NCBI GenBank assembly: GCA_029975415.1
Contig: JARKPE010000006.1
Location: 1-54,141, forward strand
Length of the DNA stretch: 54,141 nucleotides
Reading direction: 5' to 3'
Origin: Dysgonamonadaceae bacterium
GTDB lineage: Bacteria; Bacteroidota; Bacteroidia; Bacteroidales; Dysgonomonadaceae
Numbering within the stretch: the stretch's first letter is position 1; each line of letters starts with the position of its first letter. The position numbers were made by a program, and so were the translations under genes. The notes below the pieces were generated by a model, which was not told the origin of the DNA, made no database searches, and worked only from the letters and a program-made list of their open reading frames with translations. Shown here in pieces: positions 18,566 through 27,307 of the stretch.

Positions 18566-19261
18566 ATGGAAAATCCATGGAAAGAGTTTGCCGATTCGAT
18601 AGATTACTCAAATTTAGTTTTAAAAAGCGAGCAAAATATCATTAGAGATTTTAATGAAAGTCTTGGCCCAGTAGATTCTGATAATTATCGTGAATATTCA
18701 ATTCATACAGATATCATGCCCGCACCATTTATGGGTGATGTTTACAACTCGCCAATTGTATTACTAACTCTGAATCCTGGATGGGATCCCAAGGAAGCTG
18801 CATGTGGCTTCTACTCTAAGTATAGCAATGAATGGCTAAACATGATTCAGTCTCCTGATGTTCCTCTTTTTTGTCTGGGCGAAGATTATATAAAATACTC
18901 ACCATATTGGGACTACAAGTTAAAGCCATTAATTCAACTAACCGGTAAAGATGCAGTTTCCAAGAATATTTCAGTAATCCAGTTTTTCCCATATCAATCG
19001 AAAAGATTTAAACCAATTGGAAAAAGAATTTATGATGGTTATTTACCATCACAAAGATTCAACTTTGAATTGGTACAGAAAGCTATGGAAAGAAACGCTT
19101 TTATTGTTATACAGAGAAGTACAAAATTGTGGTGTAAAGCAGTAGCAGGATTGGATGTATATGAGCATAAGTGTCAGATTAATAATCCAAGAAATCCAGT
19201 GTTATCCAAGAAAAACTTAGGTGCTAATTTTGAGAAAGTTGTAAGTAGATTGAAAAAGTAA
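18566..19261 (+). CDS. Uncharacterised protein with a uracil-glycosylase-like motif
   Basis: A 231-aa soluble protein that could not be assigned to a named family with confidence. Residues about 52-75 read FMGDVYNSPIVLLTLNPGW and resemble the first motif of the uracil-DNA-glycosylase superfamily (a hydrophobic strand followed by LNPG). A later hydrophobic strand (AFIVIQRSTKLW, about 173-184) could be the second core strand. No catalytic residue can be assigned. It has no signal peptide or membrane segment. Codon use is markedly AT-rich compared with its neighbours, and it sits alone between non-coding stretches, so recent transfer is likely. A possible role in nucleic-acid repair or defence is inference only. 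Confidence 0.6.
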   Translation: MENPWKEFADSIDYSNLVLKSEQNIIRDFNESLGPVDSDNYREYSIHTDIMPAPFMGDVYNSPIVLLTLNPGWDPKEAACGFYSKYSNEWLNMIQSPDVPLFCLGEDYIKYSPYWDYKLKPLIQLTGKDAVSKNISVIQFFPYQSKRFKPIGKRIYDGYLPSQRFNFELVQKAMERNAFIVIQRSTKLWCKAVAGLDVYEHKCQINNPRNPVLSKKNLGANFEKVVSRLKK

Positions 19262-19479
19262 TAATCACCTATACTGCAAGTAAAAAAAATTGCTTCGTGA
19301 ACAAGAGCAGATGTTAAACTGTTTTTCGTTGAAAGAAAATCCTCCTGAAAACATGAAAATAGCACAATAGTTTTTGGACTAAGGTACTTTATTGAGTATA
19401 TTAATTTACGCTACACTGCAAAGCTGGATATTCCCTTTATCCCGACAATGGCCATTGGCGCAAGCATTTTAAACTGACG

Positions 19480-20241
19480 CTATTCGATTTTCACGACACG
19501 TGCAATCTCGAGTAAGTCGGGAAGATTTTCTTCGAGTTCTTTCATCGAATGCAGCACGATTTGTGCTCCCGATTTTTTCAACATTTCGTCCGAAAGAGGC
19601 CCTGTATTGACATCGATAGTGAAAATTCCGGCTTTTGTGGCTGCTTCCGTTCCGAGTGGCGCATTCTCGATTACGATTGCCTGATTAGGTTTTAAGTTTC
19701 CGGCTTTTTCGAGACCCATCAAAAACGGTTCCGGATGAGGTTTCCCTTTTTTCACGTCGAAAGCCGTTACCATTGTGTCACGTGAAAAAATTCCCGGAAA
19801 ATTATCGTTCAGTTTATCGATGAGGGAGGGCTGCCCCGAACCGGTAACAAGCACCGGTGTCAATCCCTTACGCTTAACAAGTTCGAGCACTTCCTTAGCT
19901 CCGGGAATAGTTTTTCCTTCGTTATATCGGGTAAAGAGTTCGGTTTTACGGGCATAAATTTTTTCGATTTCCTCTTTTGAAGCTTTTCGTCCCAATTCGC
20001 GTTGGAAAAGAATGTTAATAGTCGATTCGCCCGTACGACCTTCGTGTAAATAGAATTCTTCCGGCGAATTATTGATTCCTATCTCATCCATAGTCTGTTT
20101 CCACGATTTGGCATGTGCCGGCATCGAATCATACAATACGCCATCCATGTCAAAGAGAACGGCTTTTAAATCAAAACGGGTGTAATTATGTTTACGAAGA
20201 AAGGTTTCGAAGATTGAAATTAATTCTTGTCTATTCATCAT
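19480..20241 (-). CDS. HAD-superfamily hydrolase, beta-phosphoglucomutase-like
   Basis: A 253-aa haloacid-dehalogenase phosphatase or mutase with a four-helix C1 cap. Motif I is DMDGV (about 31-35, both aspartates present). Motif II is the TGSG turn, motif III is the Lys in KKGKPHPEPF, and motif IV is the acidic IENAPLG segment, where Glu-Asn replaces the usual Glu-Asp. This subgroup dephosphorylates small sugar phosphates or interconverts glucose-1- and glucose-6-phosphate; the substrate cannot be fixed from sequence. It lies just downstream of pgi on the same strand but beyond the pgi terminator, so any cotranscription would require readthrough. Confidence 0.85.
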   Translation of the reverse strand: MMNRQELISIFETFLRKHNYTRFDLKAVLFDMDGVLYDSMPAHAKSWKQTMDEIGINNSPEEFYLHEGRTGESTINILFQRELGRKASKEEIEKIYARKTELFTRYNEGKTIPGAKEVLELVKRKGLTPVLVTGSGQPSLIDKLNDNFPGIFSRDTMVTAFDVKKGKPHPEPFLMGLEKAGNLKPNQAIVIENAPLGTEAATKAGIFTIDVNTGPLSDEMLKKSGAQIVLHSMKELEENLPDLLEIARVVKIE

Positions 20242-20254
20242 TTTTTTTAGTAGA

Positions 20255-20301
20255 AATATAAAAAATAGCCCGTCAGACCGCTTTTCAACAGAATGACGGG
20301 C
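20255..20301 (-). terminator. Rho-independent terminator of the lysS-gpsA-pgi operon
   Basis: GCCCGTCA (20268-20275) is perfectly complementary to TGACGGGC (20294-20301). On the minus strand the stem is followed by TATTTTTTATATTTC. It lies 20 bp after the pgi stop and before the HAD gene. Confidence 0.85.
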
Positions 20302-20320
20302 ATATTATCGAATTTTGAAT

Positions 20321-21664
20321 TTATAATTTGGCTTTTATGGCTGCTGTTTCTTGTTCGTAACCGGGCTTCTCGAGAAGGGCGAACATATTCTTTTTATATG
20401 CTTCCACTCCGGGTTGATTAAATGGATTGACGCCAAGAAGATAACCACTTATTCCACATGCTTTTTCGAAGAAATAAATGAGCTGGCCGATTGATTCTTC
20501 GTCCAGTCGGGGAATTTCGATCAGCAAATTGGGAACGCCACCATCAACGTGTGCAATGCGAGTACCCAATTCGGCCATTTTGTTTACCTCGTCCACACGT
20601 TTCCCGCTAAGATAATTCAGTCCATTAAGATCCTCTTTATCCGAAGGTATCAAGAGCTTTTTATTGGGTTGTGCTATGGAAATAACTGTTTCGAAAATAG
20701 TGCGTTCCCCTTCCTGAATCCATTGTCCCATCGAATGCAGATCGGTTGTGAAATCAACGGCTGCCGGAAAAATTCCTTTATGATCTTTCCCTTCGCTCTC
20801 GCCATAAAGCTGTTTCCACCATTCGGCAAAATAATGAAGTTTGGGATGGTAATTCACCAGAATTTCGATTTTCTTTCCTCTTTTGTAGAGTTCATTGCGA
20901 ATGACTGCATAAATGGCTGACAGATTATATTCGAATGAAATATTCTCTGCTGTAGCTTTCTCCATGGAGGCAGCGCCGGCAACGAGTTTTCGGATATTGA
21001 TGCCGGCTACAGCTATCGGCAAAAGCCCGACCGGGGTGAGAACAGAATAGCGACCACCTACATCGTCGGGAATAACAAATGTTTTGTAGCCTTCTTTCGA
21101 AGCAAGCTGACGAAGAGCGCCTTTTGTTGCATCGGTAATAGCTACAATGCGTTGGCGAGCTTCACCCTTACCTACTTTTTCTTCGAGTAATTCCTTCAAA
21201 ATACGAAAAGCAAGTGCCGGTTCGGTTGTAGTTCCGGATTTTGAAATATTGATGATCCCAAAACTTTTGTTTTTAAGATATTCTTTCAGTTCGAAAAGAT
21301 AATCTTCGCTGATATTGTTCCCGGCATACATAATGACAGGATTTGTACGATCTTGCTGAAGCCAGTCGAAAGCGTTCGAAAGTGAATCGATCACCGCGCG
21401 TGCACCCAAGTAACTTCCACCAATGCCGACAACGACTACCACATCACATCGTGAGCGGAGGTTGACAGCGGCATCTTCTATTTCTTTAATGGCATCGTCG
21501 GTTATGGATGAAGGAAGATTGACCCATCCCAAAAAATCGCTGCCCGGGCGAGAACCATCGTGCAAAGCCCGGTTGCATGCGGTTGCATTCGTTCCCTGTT
21601 TCAAAATTTCATCTTCGGTAACGAACTTATACACATGCTGGATGTTCATTTTGAGCTTTTCCAT
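20321..21664 (-). CDS. pgi: Glucose-6-phosphate isomerase
   Basis: A 447-aa cytosolic enzyme that interconverts glucose-6-phosphate and fructose-6-phosphate. The family signatures are present: the sugar-phosphate site [13 protein letters not shown] (about 79-91), the [13 protein letters not shown] loop (about 140-152), and the C-terminal [13 protein letters not shown] signature (about 415-427). The length is typical of the short bacterial form found in Firmicutes and Bacteroidota. It is the last gene of the lysS-gpsA-pgi operon, 22 bp after gpsA. Met6 (MNIQHV) is an alternative start. Confidence 0.95.
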   Translation of the reverse strand: MEKLKMNIQHVYKFVTEDEILKQGTNATACNRALHDGSRPGSDFLGWVNLPSSITDDAIKEIEDAAVNLRSRCDVVVVVGIGGSYLGARAVIDSLSNAFDWLQQDRTNPVIMYAGNNISEDYLFELKEYLKNKSFGIINISKSGTTTEPALAFRILKELLEEKVGKGEARQRIVAITDATKGALRQLASKEGYKTFVIPDDVGGRYSVLTPVGLLPIAVAGINIRKLVAGAASMEKATAENISFEYNLSAIYAVIRNELYKRGKKIEILVNYHPKLHYFAEWWKQLYGESEGKDHKGIFPAAVDFTTDLHSMGQWIQEGERTIFETVISIAQPNKKLLIPSDKEDLNGLNYLSGKRVDEVNKMAELGTRIAHVDGGVPNLLIEIPRLDEESIGQLIYFFEKACGISGYLLGVNPFNQPGVEAYKKNMFALLEKPGYEQETAAIKAKL

Positions 21665-21686
21665 TGAATAATTGAGTTTATTTAGT

Positions 21687-22682
21687 TTAAAATGTTTCGA
21701 TCAATTTCTGAATGCCGGCCTTGGGCGGAAGCTTATCGTACAAAATATGATAAACGGTGTTGACAATGGGAATATCAATTTTGAAACGCTGATTCATTTC
21801 CATAATACATTTTGCACCATAATATCCCTCGGCAATCATTTCCATTTCGAGTTGAGCCGTTTTCACCGAATATCCTTTTCCGATCATTGTTCCAAGCGTT
21901 CTATTACGGCTGAATTGCGAATAGCCGGTTACGAGCATGTCGCCCAGGTAATGCTGTTCGCAAATATTTCGTTCCATAGGAGCAACGCTACTCAAAAAAC
22001 GCTCCATTTCTTTGGCGCAATTAGTCATCAAAACGGCCTGGAAATTATCGCCACACTGAAGACCCTGACAGATTCCGGCAGCAATAGCATAAATATTTTT
22101 GAGAACCGATGCAATTTCGATGCCCACCACATCATTCGAAACCCGTGTATGCATAATTCTCGAATTGATAGCCTCGGCGAGCATGGTTGCTTTTTCGATA
22201 TCGATACATGCAGAAGTGAGGAAAGATAGACGTTCGAGAGCAATTTCTTCGGCATGACAAGGGCCGGACAGCACTCCGATATTTTCGAGAGGAATTCGGA
22301 AATTATAGGCGAGATATTCGCTGATGACCATGTTGTCGTTGGGGACTATTCCCTTGATGGCCGATATCACGAATTTTCCTTTGAAAGTGCTGTTCCAAAT
22401 TTTTTTTAGATATTGTTTTACATAAGGAGAAGGAAAAGCCAGAATAATTGTATCCGAATCCTTGATAGCTCTTTCGATGCTGGAGTAAAAAGTGATCTGG
22501 GCCAGATTGAATTTCAGATTAGTGAGATAATCGGGATTGTGTCCCAACTTATAAAATCCTTCGATCTGTTCCGTACGTCGAATATACCAATGTAGATGGT
22601 CGTTGTTCATCAGTACAATTTTGGCGAGAGCCGTACCCCATGTGCCTCCTCCCAAAACACAGATTTTTCCGAGTGAATCCAT
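21687..22682 (-). CDS. gpsA: NAD(P)H-dependent glycerol-3-phosphate dehydrogenase
   Basis: A 331-aa enzyme that reduces dihydroxyacetone phosphate to sn-glycerol-3-phosphate for phospholipid synthesis. The dinucleotide-binding [12 protein letters not shown] motif (about 11-22), the [11 protein letters not shown] segment, the catalytic Lys in ISAIKGI (about 110), the [10 protein letters not shown] motif and the C-terminal [14 protein letters not shown] region are all recognisable. It sits between lysS (29 bp upstream) and pgi (22 bp downstream), an order often seen in Bacteroidales. Confidence 0.95.
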   Translation of the reverse strand: MDSLGKICVLGGGTWGTALAKIVLMNNDHLHWYIRRTEQIEGFYKLGHNPDYLTNLKFNLAQITFYSSIERAIKDSDTIILAFPSPYVKQYLKKIWNSTFKGKFVISAIKGIVPNDNMVISEYLAYNFRIPLENIGVLSGPCHAEEIALERLSFLTSACIDIEKATMLAEAINSRIMHTRVSNDVVGIEIASVLKNIYAIAAGICQGLQCGDNFQAVLMTNCAKEMERFLSSVAPMERNICEQHYLGDMLVTGYSQFSRNRTLGTMIGKGYSVKTAQLEMEMIAEGYYGAKCIMEMNQRFKIDIPIVNTVYHILYDKLPPKAGIQKLIETF

Positions 22683-22711
22683 TTTGTATGTTTAAAATTC
22701 AGGCATTATAG

Positions 22712-24448
22712 TCAGGCAATAGTTGAAGCACTTTCTATCCAACTTTTAACCTCCTCGAGCGATGGATTGTTCAATTCGAGTTTGTATTTTTTATTCAATT
22801 CGCACAGTTCCTGGTGTATTTTATTCGGATTAGCTCCTTTTAAGGCAGCAACTTCGTTGTAACCGGCTCTTTGTAAAGGAGAAATCCATGCTTCAGGAAT
22901 GCCAAGTTGAGTATATTTATGAACGTTGTCTTTTTTTACTGTTTTTTCCGGGCGCATTTGAGGAAACAAGAGAACTTCCTGAATAGTCGTTTGTCCCGTG
23001 AGAAGCATCGTGAGGCGATCCATTCCTATTCCCATTCCTGCTGTAGGCGGCATGCCATATTCGAGCGCGCGCAAAAAATCCTGATCGATGTACATGGCTT
23101 CGTCGTCTCCTTTTTCGGAAAGTCGAAGCTGCTCTTCAAATCGTTCGCGTTGATCGATCGGATCGTTTAATTCCGAATAAGCGTTCGCGAGCTCTTTTCC
23201 GTTGACCATTAATTCGAATCTTTCGGTAAGCTGTGGATTGTTGCGATGACGTTTAGTCAAAGGCGACGTTTCGATTGGATAATCCATCACAAAAGTGGGC
23301 TGAATGAAATGTCCTTCGCACTTTTCGCCAAATATCTCGTCGATGAGTTTTCCTTTTCCCATTGTCGGATCATGTTCGATTCCCAATTTGTCACACACTT
23401 TCCTCAGCTCATCTTCATCCATTCCTGCAATATCAAATCCGGTAAATTCCTTAATAGCATCGAGCATTGTGATTCGTTTGTAGGGCGCTTTCAGATCGAT
23501 CTCGTTTTCACCCACTTTCACCTTAGTAGTTCCGAGCACTTGCAGGGCGGTGTGTTCGAGCATTTGTTCGGTGAATTCCATCATCCAATTGTAATCTTTA
23601 TAGGAGACGTAGATTTCGAGTACGGTGAATTCGGGATTGTGTGTGCGATCCATTCCTTCGTTACGAAAATCACGAGAAAATTCGTAAACGCCTTCAAATC
23701 CTCCTACAATCAAACGCTTAAGATACAATTCGTTCGCGATTCGAAGATACAAATCAATATCAAGAGCGTTGTGGTGTGTGATGAATGGACGAGCGGCAGC
23801 GCCGCCGGGAATGCTTTGCAAAACCGGAGTATCTACTTCGAGATAGCCATGCCGATTAAAAAACTCGCGCATGGCATCGAATATTTTGGTGCGTTTCACA
23901 AAAATATCTTTCACTCCTTCGTTCACGAGTAGGTCCACATATCGTTGACGATATCGCAGTTCGGGATCATTAAATTTGTCGTAAGCCACGCCGTCTTTTA
24001 CTTTAACGATAGGCAGAGGACGAAGAGATTTGGACAATACGGTTAAGCTTTGAGCATGCACCGAAATTTCGCCGGTTTGCGTCCGGAAAACAAATCCGGT
24101 GATGCCTATGAAATCGCCGATATCAAGCAGCTTTTTGAAAACAATATTGTAAAGATCTTTATTTTCTCCGGGACAAATATCGTCGCGAGTGATATATACT
24201 TGAATGCGTCCTTTTGAATCCATCAATTCGATAAACGATGCCTTACCCATGATGCGTCGGCTCATAATGCGACCTGCTATGCTAACCTGTCGTTTTTCGC
24301 CGCTATCGTCAAATTGATCTTTTATATCGGCAGAATAGGCATTGACCTCGTACAAAGGTGCAGGATAGGGTTCTATTCCGAATTGACGCAACTCGTTAAG
24401 GCTTTGCCTGCGTATAATTTCCTGTTCGCTTAAATCTAATAATTGCAT
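22712..24448 (-). CDS. lysS: Lysine-tRNA ligase, class II
   Basis: A 578-aa class II aminoacyl-tRNA synthetase that charges tRNA-Lys. The N-terminal OB-fold anticodon-binding domain (about 60-165) precedes the catalytic core. The core has motif 2 (FRNEGMDRTHNPEF, about 265-278) and motif 3 (GMGIGMDRLTMLLTG, near 480). The C-terminal 75 residues past the core form an extra helical tail seen in Bacteroidota LysS. The start at 24448 gives the usual MQLLDLSEQEIIRRQSL beginning; the frame stays open to 24610 but the extra 54 residues are basic, not conserved-looking, and overlap the -7 box TACTTTTG (24489-24496, minus strand). First gene of the lysS-gpsA-pgi operon. Confidence 0.95.
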   Translation of the reverse strand: MQLLDLSEQEIIRRQSLNELRQFGIEPYPAPLYEVNAYSADIKDQFDDSGEKRQVSIAGRIMSRRIMGKASFIELMDSKGRIQVYITRDDICPGENKDLYNIVFKKLLDIGDFIGITGFVFRTQTGEISVHAQSLTVLSKSLRPLPIVKVKDGVAYDKFNDPELRYRQRYVDLLVNEGVKDIFVKRTKIFDAMREFFNRHGYLEVDTPVLQSIPGGAAARPFITHHNALDIDLYLRIANELYLKRLIVGGFEGVYEFSRDFRNEGMDRTHNPEFTVLEIYVSYKDYNWMMEFTEQMLEHTALQVLGTTKVKVGENEIDLKAPYKRITMLDAIKEFTGFDIAGMDEDELRKVCDKLGIEHDPTMGKGKLIDEIFGEKCEGHFIQPTFVMDYPIETSPLTKRHRNNPQLTERFELMVNGKELANAYSELNDPIDQRERFEEQLRLSEKGDDEAMYIDQDFLRALEYGMPPTAGMGIGMDRLTMLLTGQTTIQEVLLFPQMRPEKTVKKDNVHKYTQLGIPEAWISPLQRAGYNEVAALKGANPNKIHQELCELNKKYKLELNNPSLEEVKSWIESASTIA

Positions 24449-24488
24449 TTCGTCTATATTCTTTTTGCAGATTTCCCATAAATGTGCA

Positions 24489-24496
24489 CAAAAGTA
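24489..24496 (-). promoter_or_regulatory. Putative -7 element of lysS
   Basis: Minus-strand TACTTTTG matches TAnnTTTG and lies 40 bp upstream of the chosen lysS start. This also argues against translation from the longer upstream frame. Confidence 0.45.
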
Positions 24497-24832
24497 CAAA
24501 ATTGTTGGCATTCTTTTGGTTTTATGTTTCTTTTTTACTTTCTTTAAAAGTGGAATTTTTTGTTTTTCAGATTCTTGATACCGGAGTGAATAAAATTGAC
24601 GTTCATCCAAAAAATATTAAAGAATTATTTCTTTAATGAAAGAAAAATTATATATTTGTACAGTAATCTTATGTCATTACGAATTTCGATTCTCAATTTT
24701 TGAGTGAATTACGAATATAAAAATGGCATTTTGATATATACCGGTATTAGAATGATAATTTATTCTCGATATACTGTTAAATTGATTCTTATTTGGAATT
24801 TTGACCGAAAATTGTTTTAACCTGCAACCAAA
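24497..24832. other. Divergent control region of lysS and the hydrogenase locus
   Basis: An AT-rich gap with the lysS -7 box on one side and a candidate hydrogenase -7 box at 24651 on the other. From 24659 to 24832 there is a long leader before the first hydrogenase-locus gene. No Rex-like TTGTGA-N6-TCACAA site, FNR-like TTGAT-N4-ATCAA site or riboswitch was recognised in it. Confidence 0.4.
24651..24658 (+). promoter_or_regulatory. Candidate -7 element of the hydrogenase operon
   Basis: TATATTTG matches TAnnTTTG. It is 174 bp upstream of the first gene, which would give a long leader. No -33 TTTG is seen at the normal distance, so this is a weak candidate. Confidence 0.3.
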
Positions 24833-25174
24833 ATGATTTTGAAACAGTTGTGTGACATAGTGAACGGCAGCATCTCCCATGATCCGGGCAGATTAATCGA
24901 TTATCAATATGCATTTGCATCGGATTTGATGAGTGATGTCCTTCGTTTTCATATGGATAATGCCATTCTCGTTACCGGCTTGTCAACCATACAAACTGTT
25001 CGTACGGCGGAAATGTCAAATATACCGTGCATAGTTGTTGCGAGAGGAAAACAAATTAGTCACGAAATGATAGCTCTGGCATCCGAAAATCATATAGCCC
25101 TTGTTTCGTCACCTCTGACGGTATTCGAAATTTCGGGCAAATTATATATGAACGGAATCAAACCGGTATATTGA
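24833..25174 (+). CDS. DRTGG-domain protein (hydrogenase-locus copy 1)
   Basis: A 113-aa protein that is essentially one DRTGG-like domain, a small alpha/beta fold named from the regulatory part of some phosphotransacetylases and found near CBS domains. It begins LKQLCDIVNGSI, continues with an AFASDLMSDVLRF helix and a strand-turn-strand AILVTGLST...IPCIVVARG, and ends with the FEISGKLY helix typical of the family. The function is unknown. Genes of this type recur in [FeFe]-hydrogenase loci of anaerobes. Its stop is immediately followed by the ATG of the ATPase gene at 25175, so the two are translationally coupled. It is a distant paralogue of the protein at 26960-27307. Confidence 0.75.
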   Translation: MILKQLCDIVNGSISHDPGRLIDYQYAFASDLMSDVLRFHMDNAILVTGLSTIQTVRTAEMSNIPCIVVARGKQISHEMIALASENHIALVSSPLTVFEISGKLYMNGIKPVY

Positions 25175-25585
25175 ATGGAGGTACAGTACGAGATACGAGG
25201 AGGAGATTTTAGTGCGGCCGGACAGGCAAGTTCTGAAATTAAGAAGTTGCTAAAGCAATTTAATATCGACCCTCAAATTGTCAGGCGAATTGCGATTGCT
25301 TTGTTTGAAGCCGAAGTAAATGTAGTGGCTCATGCCTATAAGGGGATTATGAAAGCCGATATCGACACCGACAGTATCCGTGTGACCGTTGAAGATGAAG
25401 GGCCCGGTATCGAAGACATCGACAAAGCTATGGAAGAAGGTTTTTCGACGGCATCCGAGGCGGTTCGTCAAATGGGATTTGGCGCAGGAATGGGATTGCC
25501 TAATATCAAAAAAAATGTTGACGAAATGATTTTGACTTCCATCCCAGGAAGTGGAACGTGTTTGAAAATGAAAGTTCTTTTTTGA
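25175..25585 (+). CDS. Anti-sigma-factor-type ATPase (RsbT/RsbW-like HATPase)
   Basis: A 136-aa stand-alone GHKL ATPase domain like the serine kinases RsbW, SpoIIAB and RsbT. The N box is FEAEVNVVAHAY (about 47-58, with the Asn that binds Mg-ATP), G1 is DEGPGIED (about 74-81), and G2 is GFGAGMGLPNIKK (about 102-114). In that family the proteins phosphorylate a small antagonist or bind a sigma factor in a partner switch. No STAS-domain antagonist or sigma factor is encoded nearby, so the partner is unknown. The location directly before HydS suggests it is the output partner of that sensor; this is inference. Translationally coupled to the DRTGG gene upstream. Confidence 0.85.
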   Translation: MEVQYEIRGGDFSAAGQASSEIKKLLKQFNIDPQIVRRIAIALFEAEVNVVAHAYKGIMKADIDTDSIRVTVEDEGPGIEDIDKAMEEGFSTASEAVRQMGFGAGMGLPNIKKNVDEMILTSIPGSGTCLKMKVLF

Positions 25586-25605
25586 TACTCAAAAAAAGTA
25601 CAGCA

Positions 25606-26976
25606 ATGAAGCAGTACACATACACTCATGCAATTCAGATCGATACCGATAAGTGCATCGGTTGTTCTCATTGCATGCGGGTTTGTCCTACTGAGGCAAT
25701 ACGCATCGAAGGAGGGCATGCACATATTCGATCGGTTCGATGTGTTGATTGTGGTGAATGCTTCAGAGTTTGCCCGCAACGGGCAATATATGTAAAGGAC
25801 GATGGTCTTGCAGCGGTCAAAAGTAGCGGTTATCGAATCGCTCTTATACCTTCGATTTTTATCGGACAATTCCCTTCCGAATATTCTGCCACGCGAATTC
25901 TCGAGGCTGTCAGACAAATTGGATTTGACGATGTTTTCGAAGTAGAACAAGCTGTGGATATGGTAAAAAATGAATACCGCCTTTTGGAAAATGAAATTTT
26001 CCCATTGCCTGTAATCACCTCGTTTTGTCCGGCCGTTGTGCGAATGATTCAAGTACTTTATCCGGCACTTACCGATCAGATTGTTCGATTGAAAGCCCCT
26101 CACGATATCGCAGCACTTTACCTGAGAAGATCGAAGGAAAAAGAAGGTATTCGACCATCCGAAATTTATATTTATTACATCACTCCGTGTGCGGCAAAAA
26201 TTGTAGCAGCTCGTGATCCCGTAGCGGAAAAAGAATCTCCGATTGACGGGACAATCGACATGAAAATAATTTACAATCTGGTTTCGAAAATAATTCGGGA
26301 AGATAAAAATTCGGGATTGCACAAATCGTATGCCAACATGAGTCCCGATTCGGTATGCTGGTCGTTATCGGGGACCGAAAAAAAATACTTTTCCGGCAGA
26401 AGTTTGGCTATCGACGGGATGGACAATGTTATCGAATTTCTCGATAAACTCGAATCGGGTCAGTTGACACATATCGATTTCTTGGAAATGCGCGCTTGTG
26501 ACCAAGGTTGTGCCGGTGGCATACTTTGTCCCGGTAACCGATTTCTTGCAGTAGAACGACTCGAACAACGTCAGAATAAATTGGAAAAACTGAAACTCCA
26601 AAATGAAGGAGCAGTAACGAATAGTCTGCTTGAATTTTCGGAAGAATTGCATCGGGAACTGCGAATCGACGGGGTTAAACCACGTGAAGGGCTACAACTC
26701 GACGATGATATGGGAAAAGCTCTTCGAAAAATGCAGCACATCAAAAAACTGATGACATTTTTGCCCGGTTTCGATTGCGGTGCTTGCGGAGCACCGAGCT
26801 GTAAGGCGCTGGCCGAAGATATTTCCCAAAACCTGGCAAGCATTTCTTATTGCGTGTTTGTGCAACGTGTGATGGAAAAGAATTATAAACTAAGCCCCGA
26901 ACAATCATTTTCGGTAATAGAGAAAATTTGGGGACACAATAGACTTAACAAATATACCGATGAAAACGAATCTTAA
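25606..26976 (+). CDS. hydS: Putative sensory [FeFe]-hydrogenase HydS
   Basis: A 456-aa protein with two N-terminal [4Fe-4S] ferredoxin motifs (CIGCSHCMRVCP and CVDCGECFRVCP) and an [FeFe]-hydrogenase H domain. It ends in an iron-sulfur motif CX2CX4CX16C at Cys391, 394, 399 and 416. The four H-cluster cysteine ligands are present: Cys141 (TSFCP), Cys195 (TPCAAK), Cys298 and Cys302 (ACDQGC). The position just before Cys141 is Phe140 instead of the proton-transfer Cys found in catalytic enzymes (compare TSCCP in HydA at 30987). This combination defines the HydS type known from Thermotoga maritima, which has low activity and is believed to sense H2. No PAS domain is present, so a partner protein must carry the signal. 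The start at 25606 gives a proper ferredoxin N-terminus. Its end overlaps the next gene by 17 bp. Confidence 0.88.
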   Translation: MKQYTYTHAIQIDTDKCIGCSHCMRVCPTEAIRIEGGHAHIRSVRCVDCGECFRVCPQRAIYVKDDGLAAVKSSGYRIALIPSIFIGQFPSEYSATRILEAVRQIGFDDVFEVEQAVDMVKNEYRLLENEIFPLPVITSFCPAVVRMIQVLYPALTDQIVRLKAPHDIAALYLRRSKEKEGIRPSEIYIYYITPCAAKIVAARDPVAEKESPIDGTIDMKIIYNLVSKIIREDKNSGLHKSYANMSPDSVCWSLSGTEKKYFSGRSLAIDGMDNVIEFLDKLESGQLTHIDFLEMRACDQGCAGGILCPGNRFLAVERLEQRQNKLEKLKLQNEGAVTNSLLEFSEELHRELRIDGVKPREGLQLDDDMGKALRKMQHIKKLMTFLPGFDCGACGAPSCKALAEDISQNLASISYCVFVQRVMEKNYKLSPEQSFSVIEKIWGHNRLNKYTDENES

Positions 26977-27307
26977 AAAGTTGGCCGCCGATTTGGATTT
27001 CGAACCCTTATCAGGAATAAATTTGCTGGACAGGATACCTCAATCGGCATACGTATCGGACTTGTTGAGTGACGTCATTGGCAAAGCCCAACCGGGTATG
27101 CTTTGGATTACCTCACAAGTACACAAGAACATTGTGGCTGTTGCTTCGCTCAAAGAGTTGAGCGCAATTATAATAGTGAACGAACGTCAGATTGACGACG
27201 AAGTCGTGAAGCACGCAGAAGACGAAGGCGTTGTTATTCTCGCATCTCATCTTCCCGCATTCGAAACCGCAGGCAAGTTGTACATCTATCTTAATCGTGC
27301 GGAATGA
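26960..27307 (+). CDS. DRTGG-domain protein (hydrogenase-locus copy 2)
   Basis: A 115-aa second DRTGG-like protein. It shares the LKKLAADLDFEPLSG start, the SDLLSDVIGKA helix and the AFETAGKLYIYL end with the copy at 24833, but the two are otherwise clearly diverged, so this is not a recent duplication. It overlaps the end of hydS by 17 bp and the PHP gene by 4 bp, which indicates tight translational coupling. Function unknown; it may bind a nucleotide or a partner ATPase. Confidence 0.72.
   Translation: MKTNLKKLAADLDFEPLSGINLLDRIPQSAYVSDLLSDVIGKAQPGMLWITSQVHKNIVAVASLKELSAIIIVNERQIDDEVVKHAEDEGVVILASHLPAFETAGKLYIYLNRAE

Noticed and set aside
24449-24610. N-terminal extension of lysS
   Set aside because: The frame stays open 54 codons upstream, but the residues are basic and unlike the family, and a -7 box lies within it. 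The start at 24448 matches LysS.
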